DNA of 64,000 bases, taken from NCBI RefSeq assembly GCF_047511655.1, contig NC_133392.1, forward strand, positions 25,620,001-25,684,000. Direction: 5' to 3'. Below, piece by piece: positions 22,283-33,225 of this stretch; position 1 is the stretch's first letter; the number at the start of each line of letters is the position of its first letter. Made by a program: the position numbers and the translations under genes. Below the pieces are notes generated by a model. That model was not told the DNA's origin. It did no database searches and worked only from the letters and a program-made list of their open reading frames with translations. Source of the stretch: Castor canadensis. Lineage: Eukaryota; Chordata; Mammalia; Rodentia; Castoridae.

Positions 22283-22756
22283 CTGCATCAGTCTCCTTTG
22301 GCTGCTGTAATAAATCACCATGAACTGGGAGGGGGGGGTAGGGGCGAGGCTTAAAACAACAGACATTCATTTTCTCACAGTTCTGGAGACCTGAAGTCTG
22401 AAATCAAGATATCTTCAGGGCCACACTCCTTGCAAATGCTCTAGTGGGATCCTTCCTAATGCTCTAAGGGGAACCTTCCTTGCCTCTTCCAGCTCCAGAT
22501 GTCCCTTGGGTGTAACAGCATTGTTTCTGTCTGCCTCTGTCTCCCTTCACCTTTTTCTCAGCCCTGTCTTTTCTGCCTCTTTATATGGACACTTGTCATT
22601 GGCTTTAGGGCCCACGTGGGTAATCCAGGATGATCTCATCTCAAGATCCTTAATCTAAACGCATCTACAAAGACCCTTTATCCAAATAATGTCACGTTCA
22701 TATGGTTTTCAACAGCAGCAACACATCTTTTTGAGGGCTGCCATTCAACCCTCACA
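22283..22756 (-). mobile_element. MLT1-type MaLR LTR, antisense
   Basis: Read on the minus strand it starts TGTGAGGGTTGAATGGC, then contains 'gggtctttgtagatg', a 'gatcatcctggatta' stretch and 'gtgtccatataaagaggcag', the characteristic order of MLT1 LTRs. The far end contains the 'acagttctggagacctgaag' stretch typical of this family. Confidence 0.8.
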
Positions 22757-25295
22757 ATGACTGTTGGATTCCGGATGCCCTGAGAAGAGGAAAGGGAATA
22801 TGGGCCAGGTCGAGGGTGGCAGAGGAGCCCTTCTTTGTCCCCATAGCTGTTTTACTCCTTGTTATCCTCCTTCCTGTCTCCCCTCCCCACACCCAGCCAT
22901 AAACACCATCTTCAGTCTGTCTGTCCCAAGACCCTTCAATGTCCATGATGCTCTGTGGGCCAGGGCCTCTGCTGCTGGGAAGTCAGCTGCTGCTGGACGG
23001 AGGGACAGCCTGTCCTTCCTGGGAGATTGATGGCTTCCCTCCTTCTCTAGCCTTTGCTCACCTTGGCACACATCAGCCAGTGGAGAAGCAGGAAGAGGGG
23101 AGGATGTGACTTTCCCACCCGGAATCTCTAGGATCCAGGCTGCTGTCCTTCCTGTGCCTTGGCTGCCTGGCCACCCTTATGACCCCCCAGTCCAAAGAAG
23201 GGTGTTGGTATACTGGTGACTTTTTTCAAGCCCTACCTCTTCCAAGACTGTGACCAGGAAGCTTGTATGAGTTCAGCCAGTATCCACGTGTGGACAGAGA
23301 GCTCACATCAGCAGCAGGCAGCCTTCCTGCCCAGTGTGTACTTCCCACTGGCTCATGGGATGGTACTACTGGATGGGCAGGGGTCAGGGGTCTCCTCTCC
23401 TCTGTCCTGCTCAGTCAGTCTGGAGTCTTCCCTGGCTTAGGGAGAGAGAGGGGGTCTTAGTTCTTCAGTCTTTGGGACCACAGGCCTTACCCTGATACAG
23501 TGAGCCCTCCTTAGTACATAATCCTTAATCTACAGAGTCTCCTCTTTTTTCTAGTCCCTGGAGAGGCCATGGGAAAGGGAGGAAACCCAGGCTTGGCATG
23601 GAGTCAACCCTCAAATGCCGATTATTCATCCCAGTTTGGCTGCTGGGCCAACTAGGAGGCACTAAATTGGAGTCAAGACTGGGTTGGAGAAAAAGGGTTG
23701 CACTGAGAGTGTTTCAAGGAATCCTGGACACAGGAAGTAATAGTTTTGCTGAGTGGTTGCAGAGTGGGTAGGAGGAGAGTCCAGCCTGGGGCAGGAGGCA
23801 GTGGGCAGAAGAGAAGAGGCCTGTGCTGCCATGCAAGAGGCTGCTGCAGCAGGGCCCAGGGGCCCTGGGAGGCCCATGTACATATCTTACTGGGCTCACA
23901 TAGTTTTGAAATAGTAGTCAGCTGTTTAAATTAGAAATTTTTGATAAAATCTAAATTACTGGCTTTTCTCAGGGGGAAAAATATCTTGCCATTCTGGATA
24001 CACAGAATGTGTGATGTGGTGGGTGTCACCTACAGATAAAGCATGTGCCTTCCAGGTGACTAGTGTCCCTATCCACTCAGCACTCCAGGAAAGCCTGGCT
24101 CATTTTCCCATGGAGCTTTGCTTCACAACCACTGTCCCCAGGAAGGGCAACTGAAAAAGAAGACCCCAGTGGGAGAGGTGGAGGGCCTCTAGGGTTGGGA
24201 TTACAAGGATGATTGGGGTAGAACAGAACCATACCCTTCTACCTACTTTCTCAATTATATTTTGTTGGTTCTCTTCCTTCCTCTTTCCTCACTTCCTCTC
24301 TTTGCCTGCACCTCCCTCTCTTACTGGGCCCTGAGGCCTACCAGTGTCTAGCCCTCACACCCGAGGCTGCCCAGCCCCCCACAGATGCCATCCCCTGACC
24401 CCATTTGGGTACAGGTGAAGGGAGGTCCCAGCCACAGATGCCATGGTAGTGACTCTGTGGGTATATGTCTCATGGTGGGGTGAGGGCCAGCTCTGCCAGG
24501 CCTTTCTCCTCTCCCACATCCTGGAGGGGTGGACAAGAGTGCTATCTTCAAAGCTGGTGTCATAGAGACCTGATGCTGGGTCCCAACTGTCCTGAGTTAG
24601 ACAGTAAGGAAGGAGTTGGTGTTGGTGGAGACATATAACTCCCACAGATGTGTCTGCCTTGGCTATCTCCTCTCAGTGTGTGATAAATCAGCTCCTACTG
24701 ATACGTTGGGAGCCTGTGCTGTGTCCAGCCCATGCAGGCTGCCTTAGAGGCTGCAGAAGAACATTCCTCTTTGTGACTGGACTTGTGGGTAGGCGAACTG
24801 AGGAAGAGCACAAAGGTGATTGACCTGCAGCAGTCCAGAGAAGGGGAAGTAGACCTGCTCCCAGGGGCAGGCTGAGCCAGCTTGGTACAGTGGTGCCATG
24901 GTACTTGGCAAGAAAGCGGGTCTGATACCATTGTGGGGCATGGGCTGTGCTAGAGAGATGCAAGGAGTCGGATGGGATTGGTGAGTTTGACCATGGGAAA
25001 AGAGTTTGCAGGGCACAGACTGCCCAGCCATCGGCTTTAAGCTCCAAAACCAAGGCTCAGAACAAACGTGGGTTTTGCAGTCAATCCTTTCTCACATCTT
25101 GTGTTTCCAAGAAAGCTTGAAGGGGCAACTACCTGATAATTTTGATGGTTACCATTGACAGAGGTAGCCAAGAGGACCCCTGCATGGCAAGAGGTGCTGG
25201 GGCTCACTGTGTTCCCATCTGCCTCTTGGGGGGATGGAGAGAGAGCAGAGGGAAGGGAGCAGACTAAGCTCATGTACAGTCATGCACTATTCAAA
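22757..25295. other. No gene recognised
   Basis: Unique-looking sequence. Frames of 60-120 codons overlap on both strands (for example 24,688-25,053 minus) but match no family I know, so I treat them as chance. Confidence 0.5.
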
Positions 25296-25400
25296 GTAGT
25301 CTTAGAGACCACCCAGTGGACCTCACTGGCATCAGCCTTTTCATCTGTACAATAGGGAAAATTAAATGACAAACACATGCAGAATGCTTAGCATTGTGCC
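25296..25400 (+). repeat. MIR fragment
   Basis: 'cagccttttcatctgtacaa' followed by 'gaatgcttagcattgtgcct' is the 3' part of a MIR in plus orientation. Confidence 0.55.
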
Positions 25401-26689
25401 TGACGTGGGGTAATTTCTGTACAATTGCACTTAATAACTTGGCTGTGACTTTTCTAGTTGTAGAGCTCAAAAATGATTTAGGTCTTTGGGATTTGGTTAA
25501 CCTCTCTGAGAAACTGGGATCACAACTACCTGTTGGAAGTTCACAGTGGTCACGGGGACAGTGTCCAGCACATCCCAGTAAGATCTTCAGAGATGGGACT
25601 ATGGTTGGTAGACAACTTTCAATAGTGTTTGCTGGATGAACGGGAGGTGGGGAGTCCTCTGGAGTGCAGGAGTAAGGACCCCAGTAATAAGCTGTCTGGG
25701 GTTTCTCCTCCAGGATCTGGGGCTTCTGTTCTGCCTCAGTAAGAGTCTGGTAAAGCCTTGGTCTGGCCACCACCTTCAGCCCTCTGCCAGGGCACCCAGA
25801 TGCCACCATCTTCCTCCAGCCCCTACCTCCTGTGACCTGGCCCTTTGCCAGGCTAAATTTAGCTGTGCACTGCATGAGTTACCCTCTCTGTGGGTGAGGC
25901 GGGGGCTGAGAAGAATGCAGCAGGCTTCCTGTCTGCTTCCTGGCAAGCAGAGGAAAGCCTGCCAAGTGACCCAGGTTTATTCTCAGTGCGAAGCTGCCAC
26001 CAACATCACCAGACCACAGGTGTGAGACTGCAGAGGTGAGAGCTTTGGGTCAAGACAGATGCAGATATCCTTGGCATTGGGGGAAAGGCGCCCTTTGGGG
26101 AGATGTGTGTGTATACACGTGTGCACATGTAAGTGAGCACATGCACGTATCCCTAGTTTACAAGAGGTTTCCAGCTACCTAGTCCATCCTGTGATCTTCA
26201 CATGTCAGAATGCCCTGATTCCATGGCCCCCACCTCTTTTAGCCCCAGAGTCCCCCATAGTAACTGGTTTGAGAAGGGTTAGTAGCAGGCACTTCAAACG
26301 CAGTCGCCTGTAGTTGACATGAGCAACCATGGCCCATTCTCAATCTTGGTGTGGCCCTCCTTACCCTGTCCCTAGGGTGCTGCGTATAGACAGCCTGTGT
26401 AGAGTATAGCAAGGAGCAAAATGACAGCCAGGATAGGGGGTGATGGTCTAAGTGAGGAGGTGAGTCAGCGGGAACTCCAGACCTTCAGGAGGATCCCATG
26501 CTCTGAAGGCTTCTCTGGGTTTGCTGGGGGCAGGGCAGACTGAGGAATGTGCCAAGGAAAAGCACTAACAGTGGAGCATTTGTGCATTCAAAGCACTTTT
26601 GAGCGTCGCCCTCCACACCCCGAGCCTTGGGCAGGGCTGCTGTGCTTGCCTGATGAGAAAACAGGCATGTGGAGGCTGAGGGAAGAGGA
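25401..26689. other. No gene recognised
   Basis: A 194-codon minus-strand frame (25,291-25,875) overlaps the MIR and an opposing frame at 25,636-26,025. It has no recognisable domain or conserved motif, so I do not call a gene. Confidence 0.5.
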
Positions 26690-26890
26690 GCTGGTATTGT
26701 GGGGTGCCAACTCTGTGCCAGCCTTTGTGCTAAACACCAGTGATGTTGACCTTCCCAACATCCTTGTGAAGGACGGACTGTGCTGAGCACCTTCTCACGG
26801 GTCAGAACAAGAGTCCTAGAGAAGCTGATCTGTCCAAGATCACACAGCAAAGGAGAGAGTGAAAGTTCAAGGTCAAGTCTGCTGGGTCTA
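26690..26890 (-). repeat. MIR element, antisense
   Basis: 'ccaactctgtgccagccttt' followed by 'ccaagatcacacagcaaag' is the MIR core in reverse orientation. Confidence 0.65.
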
Positions 26891-27104
26891 CAGCTGGTTG
26901 CCTTTCATGTTGTTCACTGTTTTCCCTGGTGCTCTTGATGAGTCTTGTCTGTAGCCCCACAGTTTACAGTGTTACTTGGGGCTGCTCCATCCTGCCAGAG
27001 CCCCTAGTAAGGGTGCCTGTGAACCCCGGCAGGCAGGGTCACCTGTGTCTTCCCATCCCATCTTAGCTAGCCTTTCGTAAGAAAACTCACTCGGGGCAAG
27101 CCTT

Positions 27105-27265
27105 TCACTAAGGTTTGACATGCATTAGCTTATTCAAACTTCATAGCAGCAGTGTTGTTCTTATTTGATAGGAAAAGACTGAAGTTTGGACAAGTTGAGT
27201 GATTTGTCCAAGGTCACATCCACTAGGTGCACCTGCTGGGTTCTAACTCAGTCTGTCTTGTCCAA
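27105..27265 (-). repeat. MIR element, antisense
   Basis: 'gatttgtccaaggtcacatc' and the upstream 'attagcttattcaaacttca' are the MIR core in reverse orientation. Confidence 0.65.
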
Positions 27266-28394
27266 GTCCTTCCTCTTAAGCCCTTGGTTTTGACTTCAAA
27301 CCTTGCCCGTTCCAGTATAAAAAGGCTCCTAGATCCCGTCCTCCTCCAGCAGCAGGTACGAGGATGTACACAGATGGTGCAGCAGAAGCCATTGGGTAAA
27401 GAAGAAGGACTTCCCAGTCCAGGGTTTGGTGAAACACCACTCCTAGATTGGTTAACATGGAAACTGACTTTCTCCCGAGTTGGGAGTTACCAAGGCTGTC
27501 CCTGTGATTGGTGAAGACCTGCTGTGCCTAAATGTGGCTGCCTGAGCTACAGAAGCCCTAGAGAACCCCGAAACCTTCAAGCTTCCTACTAAATGGCTGC
27601 TGCCTGGTGTTGCACCCCTGGTACTCCACATCTTTACCCTATACCTCTGGTGCTCACTCATCAGTCACCCTCACAGCTTTGCTTTGGACCACCCTGACTA
27701 ACCTTCCCTTGCTGTTTCTATAATGTAGAGACAAGGGCCCACCTGTTTCTGCAATTACTCAATGGCTTGACCTTGGCTTGGGATGGAAAGCTGCCTAGTG
27801 GCCCCCTGTACTTTTTCCTCAGCCCACCCCACTTCCAGTTTGCACTTTCTCCTAGGAGCTCATGAGAGTTCACCTCTGAGCCTGAACTTGTCTCTGCTTG
27901 TATTCCCCACCTAGACCTCCCTCCACCAAGGCTTGTGGATTCTGCTGACATGTGCAGCTGTGTATGGGTGGAACTGTCTGAGTCACATCTAAGCAGCAGC
28001 TTTGCCCAGGTGTGGCTGTCAGCCAACTCAAGCAATCTACCTCTTCCTCTTTGCTGGGAACAACCTGTGGAGGTATCCTCACCTGGTGAAAAACCCTTGC
28101 TCCTAGGCACCATTTGGGCAAGAATTTCACTGTGTAAATTCAAGATCAAGGGGCTCTAAGCCAAATGGAATGGGCTCCTCTAAGCCCTTGGTGCTGGCCC
28201 CAGGGGTTGATAGGAGAAGCCCTCTGTGTTCTCTGTGGTCCAACCAAAGTCTCAGGACCTCACTGATTTGCATTTGGCCTTTTACTGTCTTTCTGAGGTC
28301 CCATGCAGGACAGATGTGAAAAGGGAAGATTGTTTGTTAATCCCCAGGTTTCCTGCTGGGGAAATGAGAGAGTGTAATATAAGGTTTAAGTGGG
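27266..28394. other. No gene recognised
   Basis: No exon, RNA gene or repeat recognised. A minus-strand 143-codon frame at 27,718-28,149 has no known domain. Confidence 0.5.
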
Positions 28395-29083
28395 GGACTT
28401 CTAAGACTCCCCCGCTGGGTGCCTGAACTCACACATAGAACTGAACCTTATATTACCATATTTTTCCCATACATCCAAACAAAAATGTAAGGTCTCTTCC
28501 ATCTTACCATATCCTCCACTCACCCCACACGATGGCCCTAAATTTGTAGTTTTACATGCAGCAGTGGAACTAATACAAATTTCTTTATCTTTGTCACAAT
28601 TTCACAGATAAAAGATTCTTACTGTAGCTCTTACCAACTTTTGAATAAGATTTTTTTTCTTTCCTTAAGAACTTCCATCTTTTCACATAAAGGAAGCACT
28701 TTATTGCTTCTCATTGACATATACACAAATGGCAAGCACCACTAATTTATCACTTTGGGGCCATAACTCAGTAAAATAGAAGTTACTCAACCACAAGCAC
28801 TGTGATACCACAGCAGTTGACCTGATAACCAAGTTGGTTACTACATGACTAACAGAAGGGTAGCATATACAAGGTGGATCTGCTGGACAGATGTATGATT
28901 CATATCCCCAGCAGGAAAGAGTGGAATAGAACTCTTTCAGCACACTACTCAGAATGCAACAAGTTAAAATTTATGAATTGTCTATTTCTGGAAAGTTCCA
29001 TTTAATATTTGCAGATCACAGTTGACTACAGGTAACTGAAACCTTGGAAAGTGAAGCTGTAGGTGGTCTAGGGGAGACTACTG
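28395..29083 (+). mobile_element. Tigger-type (Tc1/mariner) DNA transposon remnant
   Basis: The left end reads 'gactcccccgctgggtgcct' and continues with 'ttaccatatttttcccatac'. The right end carries 'gttgactacaggtaactgaa', 'accttggaaagtgaagctg' and 'ggggagactactg'. These are decayed forms of the terminal regions of Tigger-family elements. The middle has no transposase frame, so it is a non-autonomous or heavily decayed copy. Confidence 0.65.
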
Positions 29084-29369
29084 TCCTGTAAGGACAACTC
29101 TTCCCAGACTTTATTGTGGACAGTGTTAAAATACTGAGTAGGTCAGCAGTGGGGCAGAGATGATGCATTTCTCACAAGCTCCAGGAAATATCATAGCCAG
29201 AGGTCTGTGGATCACAATTTAAAGTAAAAAGACTGTAAGGGGCTCGCCTTTTCCCCAAAGTCACTTCTGACCTAAAAATCCATTTCTCCTGGGGGAATGG
29301 AGTGCCTCCTTTCACAATTAAGAAGTCAAAGTTAGAGTCCGGATGCCTTGTGAGAAGAAGCTAATGACA

Positions 29370-29510
29370 TCAGTATCATGACCATGGGGGGCACTACTGC
29401 CTTCCTCTTGTATAGTATACCTGGGCTCAGAGAGGCAAGTTACATGCCCAGAATCCCACAGCCATCCAATGACAGGCTAGCTTTGGAAATGCCCATTCTT
29501 AACCACCAGA
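29370..29510 (-). repeat. MIR element, antisense
   Basis: 'ctgggctcagagaggcaagt' followed by 'cccagaatcccacagcc' is the MIR core in reverse orientation. Confidence 0.6.
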
Positions 29511-30250
29511 CTTTACCATATTCCAGAAGTATGCACTTACTAGACTGAATTTATTGGGAGGACAAGGGGACATGTGATGCAGGACTACTTTGATTTTAAG
29601 TGACAGAAAAAAACTCAAACTGAGTTCTCTATTGACTCACATGGCTAAAAAAGCCCAGGAGTAATGCCTTCATGCATACCTGGATTTGAGGGTCTGCTAT
29701 CTTTCCTGTTGCATCTTTCTCAAGTAGGCTCCCCTTCCAGTTGGCTAGAGATTACACAGCAGGTGTAATCCTCTTACTCAACAATCCTAGCAACAGGGTT
29801 AGTTTAGTTTATCTTGTTCATCCCACCAGATCCTACACGTCTCCCATGGACTCAAATTAGGTCCTATGTTCATGCAGAACCAATCAGCTGTGGCTATAGC
29901 AGGGAGCAGTTGTGGGGACTAGTCTGATTGCCTGGGGCCTAAGTCCTATGGCTATCCCTGGAGCTGGGGTGTGGGTCTATCCAAGAGGAGAAAGGGGTTG
30001 GCTCCCAGGTCAGTGAGGTGCTGACTCCAGCAGAGGAATGTCCTTGCAGACAGAAAAAGATGTCCAGCACAAGTGCAGTCCTTTGGTCCTTCCTCTGAGA
30101 CTAACCTGGAGCAGGGGGGATGATGGCAGAGGGCAAACAGGGGTTGGGTGAGAGAAGAACTGAGACACTCACTGGCTTTGTGGAGCAGAGGCTGTTGTGA
30201 GGGTCCAGGGAAAAGTGGCATGGAGGGAAACAGGTGTGACTGGCAGTCTC
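29511..30250. other. No gene recognised; flank of the ITPRIP copy
   Basis: No coding sequence recognised. If the ITPRIP copy is a genomic copy, this should be its intron, which needs a comparison with intact ITPRIP loci. Confidence 0.45.
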
Positions 30251-30260
30251 TCTGTTCCCA
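30250..30260 (+). other. Preserved 3' splice-site-like sequence before the ITPRIP start codon
   Basis: A pyrimidine-rich stretch ending in CAG (ctctctgttcccag) lies 14 bases upstream of the ATG at 30,275. ITPRIP has its coding region in one exon behind a 5' untranslated exon, so an acceptor is expected here. A spliced retrocopy would not carry it. Confidence 0.6.
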
Positions 30261-30274
30261 GGAAAGCTCCAGCC

Positions 30275-31035
30275 ATGGCCATGGGACTATTTCAGGTGTG
30301 CCTGGTGGTGGTGATAGCCATCATCAACCACCCACTGCTGTTCCCATGGGAGAACAAGGAGGAAATCATCTGAGAGATGCAGGAGCACCAAGAGAAGCTG
30401 CAGCTGGAGCATCTATGCCTGGAGGAGGAGGTGGCGCAGCTGGCAGCTAAGAAGGAGGCCCTGGAGCAGGTGGCAGAGGAGGGCCAGAAGCAGCCCGAGG
30501 GTCGGGCGGCCTGGGACCTGTGGAGCGCTCTCTGTATGATCCTCTTACTGATCTTCAAGGTGTGGCTCCAGGACCACAAGGAACAGCCTTTGCCAGAGTG
30601 CCTGGGTAGCAATGAGGACGAACTGTCAGGGCTAGGGGGTCCCCACTGCAGGGCCTCACCCTGCCCAATAAGGCCACATTGAGCCACTTTTATGAGCGCT
30701 GTATCCAGGGTGCCACTGCTGATGCCACCTGCACCCAGGAGTTTGTGGGAGGCTTCGTAGATGATTTGCTGGAAGCACTGCACAGCATCTGCAACCTGGA
30801 CACAGACATGGAGATGGAGGACTTCATCGGTGTGGACAGCATGTATGAGAACTGGCAGGTGGACAGGCCACTGCTGTGTCACTTGTTTGTGCCCTTCAAG
30901 ACCCCTGAGCCCAATCGCTTGTACCCAGAGCTCTGGTGTGCCAACCAACTGCTCTGTGCCCTTGGACCACCAGGGCTATGGTTAGATCAAGGGGGGCTAG
31001 CTGACGGGGACCCACTGGACTGTATGTGTGGCAAG
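30275..31035 (+). pseudogene. ITPRIP: Broken 5' part of the ITPRIP coding exon
   Basis: ITPRIP (inositol 1,4,5-trisphosphate receptor-interacting protein) is a membrane-associated protein of about 550 residues that modulates calcium release through IP3 receptors. From the ATG at 30,275 the sequence reads as its N-terminal hydrophobic segment (MAMGLFQVCLVVVIAI), a Glu/Gln-rich coiled coil (QEHQEKLQLEHLCLEEEVAQ) and the second membrane segment around 30,505-30,560. After a frame change it reads as the start of the folded domain (FIGVDSMYENWQVDRPLLCH). Breaks: TGA at codon 33 (30,371-30,373), a one-base loss near 30,639, another frame change near 30,945-30,960, and further stops in the last 80 bases. 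Homology stops at about 31,035, next to a SINE, so more than half of the protein is missing. Family and breaks are clear. Whether this is the original locus or a duplicate is open. Confidence 0.9.
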
Positions 31036-31044
31036 AGGATCATG

Positions 31045-31193
31045 GTCCAGGCAAACCAAGGCATAAATTGAGACTCTATCTCAAAAATAACCAACACAAA
31101 AAGGGCTGGCAGAGTGCCTGAAGTGGTACAGTGCCTGCCTAGCAAGTGCAGGGTCCTTAGTTCAATCCCCAGTACCAACAAAGAAAATAGAAA
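31045..31193 (+). repeat. Composite B1-ID SINE (B1 half truncated)
   Basis: 'gagactctatctcaaaaata' leads into the ID-like half (gtggtacagtgcctgcctag, then gttcaatccccagtacc) and an A-rich tail. It lies where ITPRIP homology ends and may have mediated loss of the rest of the exon. Confidence 0.8.
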
Positions 31194-31814
31194 GAAAATC
31201 CAAGTGGTCTGCTTTTCCTACAGGAAGATGAGCTTGGGAGAGGCTGAGGAGCCCACTGACGATGGGTTCTCATGGCATCCACTACACCACAGCTTCCCCT
31301 GAGCATCCCATGCTCCTGGTGGATGAGGAGACAGCAGATTGAAGCATGATTCCTAGCAGGTGTTAAATCCACAAGCCCCTATCAGGAGCCTTATGTACAG
31401 GAGGCCCTGTGGAGGGTAGGAAAGTGAATGGGATGGAGCCTATGCCAATCTCCCAAGTACTCATCTGTGAAAAGTGCCACAGGGCTGGTGGGCTCCAAGG
31501 AGACCACTTCTCTAACCACATCACCTGAGACAGCTTTCAGTGAAATCTAGGAATTGAATCCCAGAATATGCATGTTACAAGCTTCCCTGGGTAATTCTAG
31601 AAGTCCCAAAACCAGTGATACCTGGGGTGACTCGAGACAGCCTCATGGTGGGTGCCAGACCATGCAGCTTCTGAAAGATGAATAGGTCTGTGAGTAAAAG
31701 CACTGTAGCTTGAACAGAGAGTGAGGGTGGGCAGGCTACACTGAAGCAGACCGGCTATGTGCCAGGCTCCCTTTACCACACTTGTGCTATCGCCCACCAG
31801 CCAATATCAGTCCC
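31194..31814. other. No gene recognised
   Basis: I looked for the missing C-terminal half of ITPRIP here and did not find it. A short stretch after 31,225 (aagatgagcttgggagagg) is weakly reminiscent of the next ITPRIP codons but is too short to claim. Confidence 0.45.
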
Positions 31815-31945
31815 AAAGTGGGTGCTGATACTGTCTTCCCCATTTTCCACATGAAGAAACTGAGGCACAGAAGAGTTGAGTAACCTGTCTCAGGTCACAC
31901 AGGTAAGTAGCAGTCAGGGTTCCAACCAGGCAGGGCTGGAATGTA
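31815..31945 (-). repeat. MIR element, antisense
   Basis: 'cacatgaagaaactgaggca' followed by 'ctcaggtcacacaggtaagt' is a well-kept MIR core in reverse orientation. Confidence 0.75.
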
Positions 31946-31987
31946 TGCTGGCAAAGCATTGCAAAGAAGGTTGAAAAGGCAGAAGGG

Positions 31988-32040
31988 TGGGGCTGGGGAA
32001 ATGGCTCAAATGGTAGATTGCCTGTGGACCAAGGCAGACC
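31988..32040 (+). repeat. ID-type SINE fragment
   Basis: 'ggctggggaaatggctcaaa' followed by 'tggtagattgcctg' is the 5' half of an ID element. The rest is not recognisable. Confidence 0.5.
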
Positions 32041-33061
32041 ACAGAAGATGCACAAAGTAGTCAGACTCAGGGCCAGCTCTCACAACATCTGAAGCTTTGC
32101 CCAGTACAATTCTTAAGAAACATTCTCTGCCATTGGTTTCCTTGTGGCAGTTTAAGATTTGGCCAGGCAGGAAGCTCTGCAAGCCCCAAGCATCCAGAAC
32201 AAGACAACAGTCAAGCATCCAGGGTGTTCTGCTGAGAGTTAACGACCCAGAGAGAATCAAGGAAGAGCAGGCCCCTTCCCTACCTCCATGTCCCCTCCCA
32301 ATATGGAGGCCCACATGTGAGGGCCTGCCGACTAGGTATCAGATATCTCCCAGTGAGGCTCAGGCTCTAGATACTTGTGAGCTCCTTACAGCTGGATTCT
32401 TCCTTCCTGGCTACCCCAGTGGTGTTGAGACTGTTCCTCCAGTGCCTGCCATGTGTGAGTCTATCTGCCCGAGGCCCTTACCATGGGACATGCAGGGTCT
32501 GTCCCCTTCCTTGGGGTCAGACATACACTAGTTGCTCAGGAAATGTTTATGGACCTCACTAGAAGGATCAGGGCACTGCCTCCAATTCGAGAGAATAGTG
32601 AGGGGGTCTCTTGCTTCCCCCTTCTGACCGCTCTGTCCTCTTAGGCCCTCTGAAGGAAGCCAGAGGACAGCCAGAGCCTACACCAGCAGTTGCCATAGAC
32701 ACAACAGAGCCAAAGCTGGGTACCTCTGCTGCTCCAGAGACACAGTCTTCTCTTCAGATGGTAAATGGGAAAATCACCAAGACAGCTGCCTCATCATGCA
32801 CTCCTTGGACTGTCCCAGGTACAGCCATCCATCTGTCCATCCACCCATTCCATTGTGTATTCCTGCATTTGCTCATTTGCCAAACACATCAGTGTTTCAA
32901 AACCAAGTCAAGAGGACATGATTCGTGTCTCGAATGCTTCCAGTCCTGGAGGAAGCAGAAGAGAAAGATCAGGAGGGCAGAGGGGAAGCAGTGCTGGCCA
33001 CTGGGAGGCAGAGGATCACAGGTTCAAGGGAGTCAGCACAAACCTCAGCTCTGCGCATTAC
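32041..33061. other. No gene recognised
   Basis: Frames at 32,097-32,531 and 32,611-33,072 (144 and 153 codons) overlap others and have no known domain. No splice structure is evident. Confidence 0.5.
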
Positions 33062-33225
33062 CGTCCATGTGACATCTTGGCAAGTTACACCACCATGAAG
33101 CTTCAGTTCATCCTTGAAACGAGAATAATTAGTCCTTACCTTGCAAGGTTGCTGAGTATAAGTAGTGTAGGAGAGGTCCCTCAAATACAGTAAGTGCTCA
33201 GTAAACAGGTTTATTATTGTTCCCC
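33062..33225 (+). repeat. MIR element
   Basis: 'acatcttggcaagttacac', then 'cttaccttgcaaggttgctg' and 'gtaagtgctcagtaaa' follow the MIR order in plus orientation. Confidence 0.7.

Noticed and set aside
25291-25875. A 194-codon open frame on the minus strand
   Set aside because: Overlaps a MIR and an opposing open frame, has no recognisable domain, and no splice or promoter context.
30292-30948. A 218-codon open frame on the minus strand
   Set aside because: It is the antisense of the ITPRIP homology, which clearly reads on the plus strand. No known domain.
31194-31340. Continuation of ITPRIP after the SINE
   Set aside because: Only a few codons around 31,225 look similar, which is within chance.
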